Positions 8,461-17,216 of a DNA stretch of 64,000 nt are shown here, piece by piece. A program made the translations under genes and the position numbers. Below the pieces are notes generated by a model that saw only the letters and a list, made by a program, of their open reading frames with translations, searched no databases and was not told the origin of the DNA. Numbering within the stretch: the stretch's first letter is position 1; each line of letters starts with the position of its first letter. This DNA is from CBDAUN01 sp965214875 (lineage in GTDB: Bacteria; Pseudomonadota; Gammaproteobacteria; Arenicellales; JAJDZL01). The stretch is from assembly GCA_965214875.1 (NCBI GenBank), contig OZ243980.1, positions 2,666,001-2,730,000 of the forward strand, read 5' to 3'.

Positions 8461-9834
8461 CTAGAATTTACCGACAACCTGTTCAATCGTCATTCGCAAC
8501 TTGCCAAAAAGTTCATCGATCTGGCGGATGCTGATAATGAATGGCGGAGCCACCACTATAGCTTGCCCGACCGGTCGGCATATCAGGCCATGCTGCAGCG
8601 CGACATTGGCTATCTGCTCGGCAACCGGCTGATCGGGTGGAAACGGCGTTTTGGTTGGCTTGTCGCCAACCAGTTCCAACGCTCCCATCAAACCGACACC
8701 GCGAGCTTCGCCAATATGCGGATGCGCAGAGAAGCTCTGCAGCTGTTCTTGAAAGTGCGCTGCAACAACGACAACATTATCAAATGCGCCATGATTCAAA
8801 ATGATGTCGATCGCCTTTAGTGCAATTGCACAGCCAACCGGATGCCCAGCGGTTGTAAAGCCGTGGGGAAACTCTTCATAAGCTTGCGATGCTACATCAA
8901 GCTGCTCGGCGACCACAGGTGAAACCATAATAGCGCCCATCGGAAAATATCCTGCCGTGATGCATTTTGAAGCGACCAAAATATCAGGTTCGATGCTGTA
9001 CGTCTCACTACCCCAAAGGCATCCGGTCCGACCAAATCCGCAAATCACCTCATCGGCGATAAAAGGGATATCGTAAATCTTGAGAACGCGCTGAATCGCC
9101 TCAAAGTATCCCATGGATGGCACAATGACGCCGCCCGCGCCCATAACCGGCTCGGCGAAGAAACCGGCGATAGTATCTGGTCCTTCAGCCTTGATGAGCG
9201 CTTCCAGATTAAGCGCACAGCGCTCAGAAAACTCGTGCTCGGTTTCGCCATCGAGCGCATAGCGCCAGTGGTGCGGACAATCGGCATACAAAAAACCATC
9301 AAAAGGCAGCCCGAACGCTTCGACATAGTCCTTGCCGGTCATGCTGGCTGTCAGTCCGGTAACGCCGTGATAGGCATTGACACGAGACAAAATCTTCCTT
9401 CGCCGCGGTTCTCCTCGACTGCGATTGATCATCCAAAGCATCTTCACCACGGTATCGTTGGCTTCCGAACCGGAATTGGTGAAAAATACCCGCCCCATCG
9501 GAACTGGCGCAATCTGCAAAAGCAATTCCGACAATTCCACCGCGGGTTCGCTGATCCGCCCAAAGAAGGCGTGGTAGGCAGGGAACTTGCGGTACTGCTC
9601 GCAAGCCGCTTCGACCAGACCCGGATGATTAAATCCAAGCACCATATTCCATAGCCCGGAATTCGCTTCGAGATAGCGTTTTCCGTGCGCATCTTCAACG
9701 TAGATGCCTTTGCCGCGCGACATCACCACGGGACCGTTTTCCCGCAACGTGCCAAGGTGAGTGAATCCGTGCAGCACCGATTTGAGATCTCGTGCTTCCC
9801 AAGAATCCGGTTGTCGCAAAATATCTGTTGCCAT
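8461..9834 (-). CDS. Class III PLP-dependent aminotransferase (omega-amino acid type)
   Basis: PLP-dependent transaminase of the class III (omega-amino acid/beta-alanine/taurine:pyruvate) family, about 457 residues, cytoplasmic. Visible features are the phosphate-cup segment TNSGSEANDTVVK, the cofactor aspartate in IADEVICGFGRTG (D261) and the Schiff-base lysine in VASKCITAGYFPMG (K290). ATG at 9832-9834 overlaps the stop of the P1 peptidase gene (ATGA); a TTG one codon earlier is less likely. Position in an operon with an importer, a beta-peptidase-type enzyme and a formamidase suggests it deaminates an amine or beta-amino acid released from an imported compound. The exact donor cannot be read from sequence. 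Confidence 0.9.
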   Translation of the reverse strand: MATDILRQPDSWEARDLKSVLHGFTHLGTLRENGPVVMSRGKGIYVEDAHGKRYLEANSGLWNMVLGFNHPGLVEAACEQYRKFPAYHAFFGRISEPAVELSELLLQIAPVPMGRVFFTNSGSEANDTVVKMLWMINRSRGEPRRRKILSRVNAYHGVTGLTASMTGKDYVEAFGLPFDGFLYADCPHHWRYALDGETEHEFSERCALNLEALIKAEGPDTIAGFFAEPVMGAGGVIVPSMGYFEAIQRVLKIYDIPFIADEVICGFGRTGCLWGSETYSIEPDILVASKCITAGYFPMGAIMVSPVVAEQLDVASQAYEEFPHGFTTAGHPVGCAIALKAIDIILNHGAFDNVVVVAAHFQEQLQSFSAHPHIGEARGVGLMGALELVGDKPTKTPFPPDQPVAEQIANVALQHGLICRPVGQAIVVAPPFIISIRQIDELFGKLRMTIEQVVGKF

Positions 9835-10943
9835 CAAAGCTGTCCTGTAAAGTGCTGAAGTAGCCGCTTTGGATCAATTGCCCGGCAGATCAAGCCTGCG
9901 GGGCGCAACGTGGTCATGTCCTCAGCCGCCAGCATCGCATTGATCACCGCCTCTTCGATCGCTTCGGCGGCAGCCAAGTAAATTGAGTCAAAAGCTTCGT
10001 CGCTGATCATTTCAAGCTGCATCCGAGAACTGCCGAACTGAGGAATCGGAGCACGGTTGGCGGTGCTGAATGCAAGAAAGATATCTCCGGAATTATTCCC
10101 GCCCGGAGTTCCGCCTCGACCGATTCCGATAGCAGCCCGTTTGGCTAGCCTGTGCAACTGATGCGGCGCCATGGGAAGATCGGTGCCAAGCACGACAATG
10201 ACAGATCCTTGCTCCGCGCTCATCAGGCGATCTTCAGCCATCGACTGGCCAACCGGCCTTCCAAGCACGGTTAGCCATGGCCGAAGACCATGATTCGCTT
10301 GGACTAGCACTCCAACGACAAATTCATCGGCATCCACTGCTACTAGCCTAGAAGATGTTCCAGTGCCGCCTTTGAACTCATAGCAGATCATTCCGGCGCC
10401 ACCGCCCACATTGCCCTCTGCAATGGGTCCAGATTGCGCTGAATTCAAAGCGGCTAGGGCATCTTGCTCGGTAATATGCTGGCCGTTGATGTCGTTCAAT
10501 ACGCCATCATAGGTTTCAGCGACGACTGGCATTGCCCACAAATGCTCCGATCCCCAGGCTGGCGCGTATTGGCGCAGCATCCATCTGACTGCGGCATGGT
10601 GGACCATGCCGACGCTGTGCGTGTTGGTGATGCAAACCGGCCCCACAAAATAGCCGCCATCCCGAATCCAGTGCGTGCCGGTCATCTCGCCATTACCGTT
10701 TAGGGCATGCATTCCGGCCCACACTGGCTGCGGCTTCGATTCGCCGCCGAGCGGCAAAATCGCGGTAACGCCGCTTCGCACGGGGCCTTTGCCCGGCACC
10801 AGAGGCCCCTCGCCCTCAATTCTGGTACAGTAGCCGACCCGCACTCCAGGCACATCAGTGATTGCATTGAATCGACCCGTCTTGCCCGGAAACGGCAGAC
10901 CTAGTTCGCGGCCTCTTTGCTTATCCATAGAATCTTGTGCCAT
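9834..10943 (-). CDS. P1 family peptidase (DmpA-like beta-aminopeptidase)
   Basis: Member of peptidase family P1, N-terminal-nucleophile enzymes that self-cleave into alpha and beta chains and release N-terminal beta- or D-amino acids. About 369 residues from the ATG at 10941-10943, one base after the potC-like stop. An N-terminal motif ITDVPGVRVGY and the self-processing segment GGTPGGNNSGD are visible; the new N-terminal nucleophile would be Ser about residue 285, with Asn rather than Gly before it. The core GGGAGM...GGTGTSSR is also family-typical. An ATG at 10982 overlaps the upstream permease gene and was rejected. It forms part of the pot-dmpA-aminotransferase-dmf operon, so the substrate may be an imported beta-peptide or amide conjugate. 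Confidence 0.9.
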   Translation of the reverse strand: MAQDSMDKQRGRELGLPFPGKTGRFNAITDVPGVRVGYCTRIEGEGPLVPGKGPVRSGVTAILPLGGESKPQPVWAGMHALNGNGEMTGTHWIRDGGYFVGPVCITNTHSVGMVHHAAVRWMLRQYAPAWGSEHLWAMPVVAETYDGVLNDINGQHITEQDALAALNSAQSGPIAEGNVGGGAGMICYEFKGGTGTSSRLVAVDADEFVVGVLVQANHGLRPWLTVLGRPVGQSMAEDRLMSAEQGSVIVVLGTDLPMAPHQLHRLAKRAAIGIGRGGTPGGNNSGDIFLAFSTANRAPIPQFGSSRMQLEMISDEAFDSIYLAAAEAIEEAVINAMLAAEDMTTLRPAGLICRAIDPKRLLQHFTGQL

Positions 10944-10944
10944 G

Positions 10945-11766
10945 TCAGGCACGCCTTCGGAAATAAAGGCCGAGCGTAGCAATCAAAAATGAAAAAACGA
11001 GCATCAAGGTGGCAATAGCGTTAATCTCAGGCTTTACGCCGCGCCTGAGCATTCCATAAATGAACACTGGCAAAGTTGTCGAATCCACTCCGGCAATGAA
11101 GTAGGTAATCACAAGATCATCCATGGAAATAATAAATGCGAGCAAGGCTCCGCCTACAATGCCTGGCAAGATCAGCGGAAAAGTTACCCGTCTGAAGGTT
11201 GTCCACGGCGTAGCACCCAAGTCTGCTGACGCCTGCTCCAAAGTATCATCCATGCCTGCCAAGCGCGCACTGACCACGATAAACACGTATGAGATAAGAA
11301 ACGTGCAGTGGCCGATGATGATCGAAAACAGCCCGAGCTTGACTCCGAAGTTGATGAAAAAAACTAGCAACGCGATGCCAAGCACAATATCAGGCATCAC
11401 CATCGGCATGTAAAGCAGTCCCTGATAAAACGGTTTCAGCCTGAAGTGATGGCGGTAGACAGCAAGCGCGGTGGCGGTACCGACGACGGTTGAAAAAGCT
11501 GTCGTCGTGCCGGCCACCACAAGGCTGTTTTTGACCGACGCAATCAGTTGGTCCGTCGATTCGACGTAAAGCGTCTGCTCGTTAAGTTGCGTGGGGCTGC
11601 CGAATATTGACAAATACCAGTCGAAGGTGAAATCTTTCCACACCATCATGTTTACGGGGTGACTGTTGAAAGAAAAGGCCACCACCACGACAATCGGCGC
11701 ATAGACAAAGATCAGGAACAAGGCTCCGTGCAAACTCAACAGCCATTTCAGCCACAGGCGGTTCAT
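10945..11766 (-). CDS. ABC transporter permease, PotC type
   Basis: Inner-membrane permease of a spermidine/putrescine-type ABC importer, 273 residues with about six membrane segments. The N-terminus (SLHGALFLIFVYAPIVVVVAFSF) is typical of PotC/PotI proteins. The EAA loop that contacts the ATPase reads EQASADLGATPWTTFRRVTFPLILPGI near residue 180. The ATG overlaps the potB-like stop (ATGA), and the peptidase gene starts one base after its stop. Substrate specificity of this importer is not encoded here; the downstream enzymes suggest an amine- or amide-containing compound. Confidence 0.93.
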   Translation of the reverse strand: MNRLWLKWLLSLHGALFLIFVYAPIVVVVAFSFNSHPVNMMVWKDFTFDWYLSIFGSPTQLNEQTLYVESTDQLIASVKNSLVVAGTTTAFSTVVGTATALAVYRHHFRLKPFYQGLLYMPMVMPDIVLGIALLVFFINFGVKLGLFSIIIGHCTFLISYVFIVVSARLAGMDDTLEQASADLGATPWTTFRRVTFPLILPGIVGGALLAFIISMDDLVITYFIAGVDSTTLPVFIYGMLRRGVKPEINAIATLMLVFSFLIATLGLYFRRRA

Positions 11767-12647
11767 TTGATCAGTCCCGCGCGGCCGATGCGTCTTAGGT
11801 AAAAGACAATCAATGTAAACATCACCAGCATGATCATCACCGAGAGCGCCGATCCGAATGGCCAGTTTCTAGCCGACAAGAATTGCTGCTCTATCAGGTT
11901 TCCGATCATCATGACCTTTGCCCCGCCGAGCAGGTCGGGGACAATAAAATTCCCAAGACTCGGGATGAAGACCAGAACGCAGCCGGCAGCAATTCCAGGC
12001 AGCGTATTCGGCAAAATCACGCGCCAAAAAGTTTGCAGCGGATTAGCCCCCAAATCTGAAGATGCCTCGACCAATGACCGGTCTAGCTTTTCGATGCTTG
12101 CATATAGCGGCAAGAACATAAACGGCAGCAAGATGTAGGCCATGCCGATCAAGACGGCTGTTTCCGTGTAGATGATATCGATCGGCTCATCAATGATCCC
12201 GAGACCAAGCAGCGCCGCATTCAAAAAACCACTCGGACGCAAGATCAGTACCCAGCAAAACAACCGCACCACCAAACTAACGAAAAACGGCAGTGTGACA
12301 ATAAATACTACTATCGTGCGCCATTTGACAGACAACCGGCTGACCCATAGCGCAGCCGGGTAGCATATCAGCAGCGTTATAAATACATTGGTCAGCGCCA
12401 AACGCACTGAGCGCAAGAATATTTCCACATAAACCGGATCAAAATCTTCCCACTCTCCGTCGGCCCAGCCAAGAATTCGACCGAAATTCCAGTGGTAAAA
12501 GCTCCATTCCACCCCGCCGTAAACGCCAGGCTCCAAAAAGCTGAATAGCAGCATAACGGCTAGTGGTCCAAGGAAGAAAATTCCAAGGAACAGCGAACCA
12601 GGTGTCAGCAGACACACCAAGCGTCGGTTGTCTCGCCTAGCCGCCAT
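11763..12647 (-). CDS. ABC transporter permease, PotB type
   Basis: Second permease of the same importer, 294 residues, about six membrane helices. It has the PotB-type N-terminus (LLTPGSLFLGIFFLGPLAVMLLFSF) and an EAA loop EASSDLGANPLQTFWRVILPNTLPGI. It starts two bases after the ATPase stop (TGA-CC-ATG) and overlaps the next permease by 4 bp, so the transporter subunits are tightly coupled. The periplasmic loop after the first helix (about residues 40-75) is long and acidic, as is common in polyamine-type permeases. Confidence 0.93.
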   Translation of the reverse strand: MAARRDNRRLVCLLTPGSLFLGIFFLGPLAVMLLFSFLEPGVYGGVEWSFYHWNFGRILGWADGEWEDFDPVYVEIFLRSVRLALTNVFITLLICYPAALWVSRLSVKWRTIVVFIVTLPFFVSLVVRLFCWVLILRPSGFLNAALLGLGIIDEPIDIIYTETAVLIGMAYILLPFMFLPLYASIEKLDRSLVEASSDLGANPLQTFWRVILPNTLPGIAAGCVLVFIPSLGNFIVPDLLGGAKVMMIGNLIEQQFLSARNWPFGSALSVMIMLVMFTLIVFYLRRIGRAGLIK

Positions 12648-12649
12648 GG

Positions 12650-13744
12650 TCAGTTTTCGACGATAAGATGAGGCAGGTTTCTGCGATAGGCCAACTGCAC
12701 TGCCTGCCCGGAAGGGATGCGGCTGAACATTTCGTCACTGGCGCCTGACGGCTTCACCGAGATTGAGCCTCCATTTGCCATCCGACAAACATACTGGTGA
12801 GTGGAACCTAGAAACACGGACTGCTGCAACACCGCGTCTAAAGTGCCCATTGAGCTGTCTGGCTGTTCAGAAGCAAGCTCCAAATGCTCTGGACGCATAA
12901 CCAGCGTCGCTCGGTCGCCGACTTTCGCCCCGCTGCCCAAGGCGATCCGAAGTCCATCATCAGTCACCAGCACCGGATCCTGTTCGGTGTTTTGCACGAC
13001 CCCCGAAAATAGCTTGGCATCGCCAACAAATTGGGCCACAAATCGGGTTTCCGGGTAACGATAGAGCGCTTCGGGCGGTCCCACCTGTTCGATTCTGCCG
13101 CGATTCAAGACAACCACCTGATCCGACATGGTGAGCGCCTCCTCTTGATCGTGGGTAACGAATAAAAAGCAAATGCCCAAGTCGTGCTGCAAGTTTTTCA
13201 ACTCGAGTTGCATCGATTGACGTAAACTGCGGTCCAATGCCGACAGCGGCTCATCCAGCAATAGCAGCTTCGGGCGATTAATGATTGCCCTGGCTAGTGC
13301 GACCCGCTGTTGCTGGCCACCTGACAACTGGGCCGGCTTTCGACGGTCAAAGCCCGCGAGACCGACCAGCTCGAGTGCTTCTGCGACTCTTTGGCTGCGT
13401 TCATGGCGTTGAACCCGCGCCATCTCTAGACCATAGCTGACGTTGCCGCTAACCGTAAGATGCGGAAAAAGCGCATAGCTTTGAAAAACGGTATTGACAG
13501 GCCGCCGATAGGGCGGCACGCCAGCGACCTGTTCACCGCCAATGCAGATTTCTCCCGAATCGAGCTCTTCGAATCCGCTGATTGCGCGCAGCAATGTCGT
13601 TTTGCCGCAACCGGAAGGTCCCAGCAGGGTCACAAACTGACCCTGCTGAATACTAATGGATAAGTTGTCTAGTGCTAAAACCTCGCCGCCTTCCGGTGCT
13701 GGAAACCGCTTTACAGCCTCCTTGACCTCAGCGACGAACTCCAT
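12650..13744 (-). CDS. ABC transporter ATPase, PotA type
   Basis: Nucleotide-binding subunit that drives the importer, 364 residues. Walker A GPSGCGKTT near residue 40, Q-loop region, signature LSGGQQQRVALARAI, Walker B LLLLDEPLSALD and the switch histidine in FVTHDQEEA are all intact. The C-terminal third (after residue 240) is the TOBE-type regulatory extension usual in polyamine/iron/sulphate importers. It begins 15 bp after the solute-binding-protein gene, whose high expression is thus shared. Confidence 0.95.
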   Translation of the reverse strand: MEFVAEVKEAVKRFPAPEGGEVLALDNLSISIQQGQFVTLLGPSGCGKTTLLRAISGFEELDSGEICIGGEQVAGVPPYRRPVNTVFQSYALFPHLTVSGNVSYGLEMARVQRHERSQRVAEALELVGLAGFDRRKPAQLSGGQQQRVALARAIINRPKLLLLDEPLSALDRSLRQSMQLELKNLQHDLGICFLFVTHDQEEALTMSDQVVVLNRGRIEQVGPPEALYRYPETRFVAQFVGDAKLFSGVVQNTEQDPVLVTDDGLRIALGSGAKVGDRATLVMRPEHLELASEQPDSSMGTLDAVLQQSVFLGSTHQYVCRMANGGSISVKPSGASDEMFSRIPSGQAVQLAYRRNLPHLIVEN

Positions 13745-13759
13745 CCGAAATCAACCCCG

Positions 13760-14830
13760 TCACTGCGCAGTTCGCACCTTGGTCCAGACTCGGTCGTATT
13801 TGCGCAGATCTTTACCCAGGTCTTCGAATATCTGCAGTTTTGCAACCACTTCAGGAGGTGGGTTTGTGTTGGGATTCGCCTTCAATTCCTGTGGCAGCAG
13901 ATCGCGCGCCGGGACATTGGCTGTGCCGTTAACCTGCTGCAAGGTGTTTAGCGCTGCGATCTCCGGTTGCATGTAGAACTCTAAAAAGCGAATGGCGCTG
14001 TCTTTGTTGGGCGCATCCTTCAACACGCAAATGTCCTCCTGATACATGGTCGCACCTTCTTGCGGTATTACAAATCCGAGCTTGTCCGGCTCTTCAAGAG
14101 TGTATAGCGTCGCACCAACGTACCAGTGGGCGGCCGCAATATCGCCCGCCTGAACCAGTGACACAATGTCATAGGTAAATGCGGAAATCTTGTCCTTGCG
14201 CTCCAGCAGCCATGCTTCAGCCTGCTTGAGCGCATCACTATCCGTGGTGTTTACCGAGTGGCCATTCTTTATCAGCGCCACACCGATGGTTTCACGCAAA
14301 TCATCCAGCATCGTGATCTTTTTCCCTTTGTCCGGCAGAGCGAAGAAATCGTCCCATGACTTGATTTCACCAGCTTCGGTTTTGTTGTAGAAAACTCCGA
14401 CCGCACCCCAGGCATAAGGCAGGCAATAGGAGCTTTCCGGATCAACCTTCGATATTTTATTGGCAGGGTCGATATTTTCGAAACCTTTGAGTGTATTGAC
14501 CTTGGCATCATGCAGCAAATCAAGCTTCTGCATGATATCGCGCATATGGACAGAGGGGAACACGATGTCGTAACCGGTTGCGCCGGTCTGAATTTTCGCC
14601 AACATCTCCTCGTTGGTGCCATAGGTGTCAAGCGACACGCTGATACCGGTATCTTCAGTGAAACGCGTCAAGACTTCGGGGTTGATGTAGTCGCCCCAGT
14701 TGTAGATATTGAGCTGGCCCTGCGCATGGGCATATTGAGTCGCAACAAGCATCATGCCCGCAAATGCCAAGCACAGTTTGGCTGTTCTAAAACAACCTGA
14801 TATAAATTTAGCAGTCTTCAGTTTTTGCAT
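13760..14830 (-). CDS. Polyamine-type periplasmic solute-binding protein (PotD/PotF family)
   Basis: Periplasmic binding protein that delivers substrate to the importer. From ATG 14828-14830 it has about 356 residues with a signal peptide (basic start, hydrophobic core LCLAFAGMMLVAT, cleavage after AHA), then the PotD-family opening LNIYNWGDYINPEVLTRF. A strong AGGAGG/GGGAG box lies just upstream, so this ATG is chosen over one at 14941. It is the first gene of the eight-gene operon and faces the RpiR-type regulator across about 157 bp. Solute may be a polyamine or another cationic amine or amide. Confidence 0.93.
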   Translation of the reverse strand: MQKLKTAKFISGCFRTAKLCLAFAGMMLVATQYAHAQGQLNIYNWGDYINPEVLTRFTEDTGISVSLDTYGTNEEMLAKIQTGATGYDIVFPSVHMRDIMQKLDLLHDAKVNTLKGFENIDPANKISKVDPESSYCLPYAWGAVGVFYNKTEAGEIKSWDDFFALPDKGKKITMLDDLRETIGVALIKNGHSVNTTDSDALKQAEAWLLERKDKISAFTYDIVSLVQAGDIAAAHWYVGATLYTLEEPDKLGFVIPQEGATMYQEDICVLKDAPNKDSAIRFLEFYMQPEIAALNTLQQVNGTANVPARDLLPQELKANPNTNPPPEVVAKLQIFEDLGKDLRKYDRVWTKVRTAQ

Positions 14831-14987
14831 TTCTCCCTTTCCTCCTGTTGAATTTTTGCGCATTGAAACTTGCACCCAAAACGAATTACTCATGGCGGCA
14901 AGAACGCAATCTAGTCGGGTCAATGTTAATCTATATGTCATAATTGTTGCAATGTTATTTTTCTTTCATACTCGGTAAAACACTATC
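14831..14987. promoter_or_regulatory. Divergent intergenic region between catabolic operon and rpiR-type gene
   Basis: AT-rich 157-bp spacer between two divergently transcribed units; it must hold both promoters and probably the RpiR operator. The operon's ribosome site (reverse complement of CCTCCTG at about 14840-14848) is clear. I could not pick convincing -35/-10 pairs by eye. A location between regulator and target operon is the usual arrangement for RpiR family control. Confidence 0.45.
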
Positions 14988-15872
14988 ATGAGAGACATCT
15001 TTTCTCTTTCAACGCCTTTTGTCTTTCCGAAGTTTGAGGAAAGTCTGAAAAACACGCTGCCAGAGCTTCCAAGGCTGGAAGCGCAGGTAGCGCAGTACAT
15101 GATTCTCAATATCAATGCGCTGAGCTTCGAAACCGGCGCTTCGCTCGCCGGAAAAATCGGAGTCAGCGAGGTAACGGTGAGTCGCTTGCTACGCCGGCTC
15201 GGCTACCGAGGCATGCGGGGGTTGAAAAGAGCGCTTCGCGAGGAGCTCTACAATTGGGAACCGGAACAAGACGGCAGCGAGAGCGATCAGGATGTCCCTG
15301 ATAGCATTGCCCGCAACATGGAGCTCGAATACAAAGCGCTGCGAGAAATCTATCAGCAAAGAACGGCTCCCCTATGGAGTCAACTTGTGCAATCGATTAT
15401 TGAGGCGGACAACGTGTTGGTAACCGGCTTTCAATCGGTACGCGGCCTGGCGGAAGACTGCGCGAGAAGGCTTGCGCTGGTGCGCGGAAATGTCCGGTTT
15501 ATGTCAGCGCACGACAGCATGCTGACAGAGTGGCTGAAGTGGGAAGACGATGGCGCCAACCCATCCCGGTGCCTAATCTTGATTGATGTAGTTCCCTATG
15601 CGCGTGAAGCATTGGTTCTGTCGAAGTTATGCAACGATGCGAGCGATTCATTGGTTGTATTTACCGACGAAATGTGCCACTGGGCGAAAAATCACACTGA
15701 AATGGTGATCTATGCGACGACCCGGACCGGCCTGATTCTCGAGTCGACCGTGGCTATCGGCGCTGCGCTGAATCTGATGGTGAACTCGGTTGCGCACCAG
15801 TATCCGCAAACCACCCTTACCGAACGTCTGGATCAGTGGCAAACCTACACCCAAGCCCTCAAGTTGTTTTGA
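14988..15872 (+). CDS. RpiR/MurR-family transcriptional regulator (HTH plus SIS domain)
   Basis: DNA-binding regulator of 294 residues. An N-terminal RpiR-type helix-turn-helix (about residues 15-90; segment LAGKIGVSEVTVSRLLRRLGYRG) is followed by a SIS domain (about 115-270) that normally binds phosphosugars or other small ligands. It is divergent from the pot-dmpA-aminotransferase-dmf operon and is its most likely regulator. The SIS part retains the family opening (NVLVTGFQSVRGLAEDCARRL). The effector here need not be a sugar, since RpiR members also control amino-acid and amine catabolism; that part is inference. Confidence 0.9.
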   Translation: MRDIFSLSTPFVFPKFEESLKNTLPELPRLEAQVAQYMILNINALSFETGASLAGKIGVSEVTVSRLLRRLGYRGMRGLKRALREELYNWEPEQDGSESDQDVPDSIARNMELEYKALREIYQQRTAPLWSQLVQSIIEADNVLVTGFQSVRGLAEDCARRLALVRGNVRFMSAHDSMLTEWLKWEDDGANPSRCLILIDVVPYAREALVLSKLCNDASDSLVVFTDEMCHWAKNHTEMVIYATTRTGLILESTVAIGAALNLMVNSVAHQYPQTTLTERLDQWQTYTQALKLF

Positions 15873-16377
15873 TGAAAACGCAGCAACTGAACTTTGTAGA
15901 AATTTCAGCCGCAACGACCAACTTTTCCTTAAGACTACGGATTCAAGCAATTCGGGCATTGGCCTGTAGAAGAAAATTAAAGGAAACCACTACGTTTGCT
16001 CTTACAATTTTCTAATTGCTACTTAACACAAGCCATGTTTCAGGAGTTTTTCAGGCATCGGCGGCGTTCTCAAGGCAACAGATCCGATGTCGCGGCCTGT
16101 TCAATTTTGAATCAGATACTTGAATTATCTCTATCAGATCCTTAATCCAGCTTATGGTTAAGGGCAATTGGGAATCAGTTTGATTGCAGCGAGAAACCCT
16201 AAATCTCGCTTTCTGTTAGCTGGAAACGCAAGTTGATTCTGTCTCCACCGCCTCATGCTCCGCACAATTTCTCGCACAACCCAATAGGTGGTTTATTTTG
16301 AATATCCCAAAACACTGGAATTTAAAATTTAGACATTCCCAAAAATCGACCAGCTCAAGTTTCCAGAATACAGATTG
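15873..16377. other. Gene-free AT-rich spacer
   Basis: About 500 bp between the RpiR-type gene and the toxin-antitoxin pair. No convincing ORF, tRNA or rho-independent terminator was seen. It marks the left border of the accessory island. Confidence 0.5.
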
Positions 16378-16407
16378 ACTGATTGTATCCCATGGGATAC
16401 AATCAGT
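16378..16407. promoter_or_regulatory. Perfect 30-bp palindrome, probable antitoxin operator
   Basis: A perfect inverted repeat with half-site ACTGATTGTATCCCA and no spacer ends 5 bp before the toxin ATG. Its place and symmetry fit an operator bound by the HTH antitoxin (alone or with the toxin) for autoregulation, which is general for HigBA/RelBE-like modules. It overlaps the zone where the promoter and 5' leader should lie. Confidence 0.75.
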
Positions 16408-16412
16408 GTTCA

Positions 16413-16745
16413 ATGAAAATACTCCAAACCAAACATTTCAAAAGGTGGTTTCAGAGGATAAGAGACGTTGATGGTCGTGCAAGAATCGCTGCCCGGATTC
16501 GACGGTTTACATTGAATAATCCGGGTGATGTTGAGCCTGTGGGCAACGGAATCTATGAACTTCGTGTGCATTTTGGCCCAGGTTACCGAATCTACTTTGT
16601 TTATCAATCGAAAACTACTGCGATTCTCCTTTATGCCGGAACTAAAGACACTCAGGTCCAAGATGTCAAGAAAGCGATGGCTTTAACTAGAGAATTAACG
16701 GAAAACCAAAATGAATCAACAAAATCGAGAATTGAAAGGAAGTGA
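16413..16745 (+). CDS. RelE/HigB-superfamily toxin (addiction-module killer protein)
   Basis: Small basic toxin of the HI1419/Gp49-like group of the RelE/ParE superfamily, about 110 residues from ATG 16413 (MKILQTKHF). Family features seen are RIAARIRRF, PVGNGIYELRVHFGPGYRIYFVY and LLYAGTKDTQ. Such proteins normally act as ribosome-dependent mRNA interferases. An in-frame ATG at 16383 lies inside the palindrome and is unlikely. The toxin gene comes first and overlaps the antitoxin gene by 35 bp, as in HigBA-type modules. Confidence 0.85.
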   Translation: MKILQTKHFKRWFQRIRDVDGRARIAARIRRFTLNNPGDVEPVGNGIYELRVHFGPGYRIYFVYQSKTTAILLYAGTKDTQVQDVKKAMALTRELTENQNESTKSRIERK

Positions 16746-17064
16746 ACTGAAAATATCTAGATGGAGTCCTGATGATTTCTTGGACACTCCCGAAGCAGCG
16801 GTTGCTTATTTGGAGGTGGCATTCGAAGACGGTGATCCTAAACTAATTATTGCCGCATTGGGCGATGTCGCTAAGGCTAATGGCATGACTAATCTCGCCT
16901 CTGCGACTGGATTGAGCAGGGAAAGTTTATACAAGGCACTTTCGCAAAAAGGAAATCCAAGATTCGTTACTGTACTCAACGTGTTACGAGCATTGGATAT
17001 CGGCCTAAGGCCGATTGCCACGGTATCAGAACAAGCAGACTCACATGAGTTTGCAAAATCGTAG
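16711..17064 (+). CDS. HTH antitoxin of the HI1420 addiction-module family
   Basis: Antitoxin of 117 residues with an N-terminal acidic toxin-binding part (WSPDDFLDTPEAAVAYLE) and a C-terminal Cro/C1-like helix-turn-helix (about residues 55-100; LASATGLSRESLYKALSQKGNPRF). This is the common partner of HI1419-like toxins. It starts inside the toxin gene, so synthesis is coupled. It probably binds the palindrome at 16378-16407. A second possible start inside the ORF was not needed because the ATG at 16711 gives the full family N-terminus. Confidence 0.87.
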   Translation: MNQQNRELKGSELKISRWSPDDFLDTPEAAVAYLEVAFEDGDPKLIIAALGDVAKANGMTNLASATGLSRESLYKALSQKGNPRFVTVLNVLRALDIGLRPIATVSEQADSHEFAKS

Positions 17065-17216
17065 AATCATGATTTTGCGTGTTCGAAAGGGAAATGTTGG
17101 AGATTTCATTTGCACGACAGGGAGGTTCAACAGGATTCTATTATGGAAACACTCCAATTGTGAATTTTAGATAGTTTAAGAATTAACTGGATCAAGAATT
17201 CGGTTTAGGACGAAAT

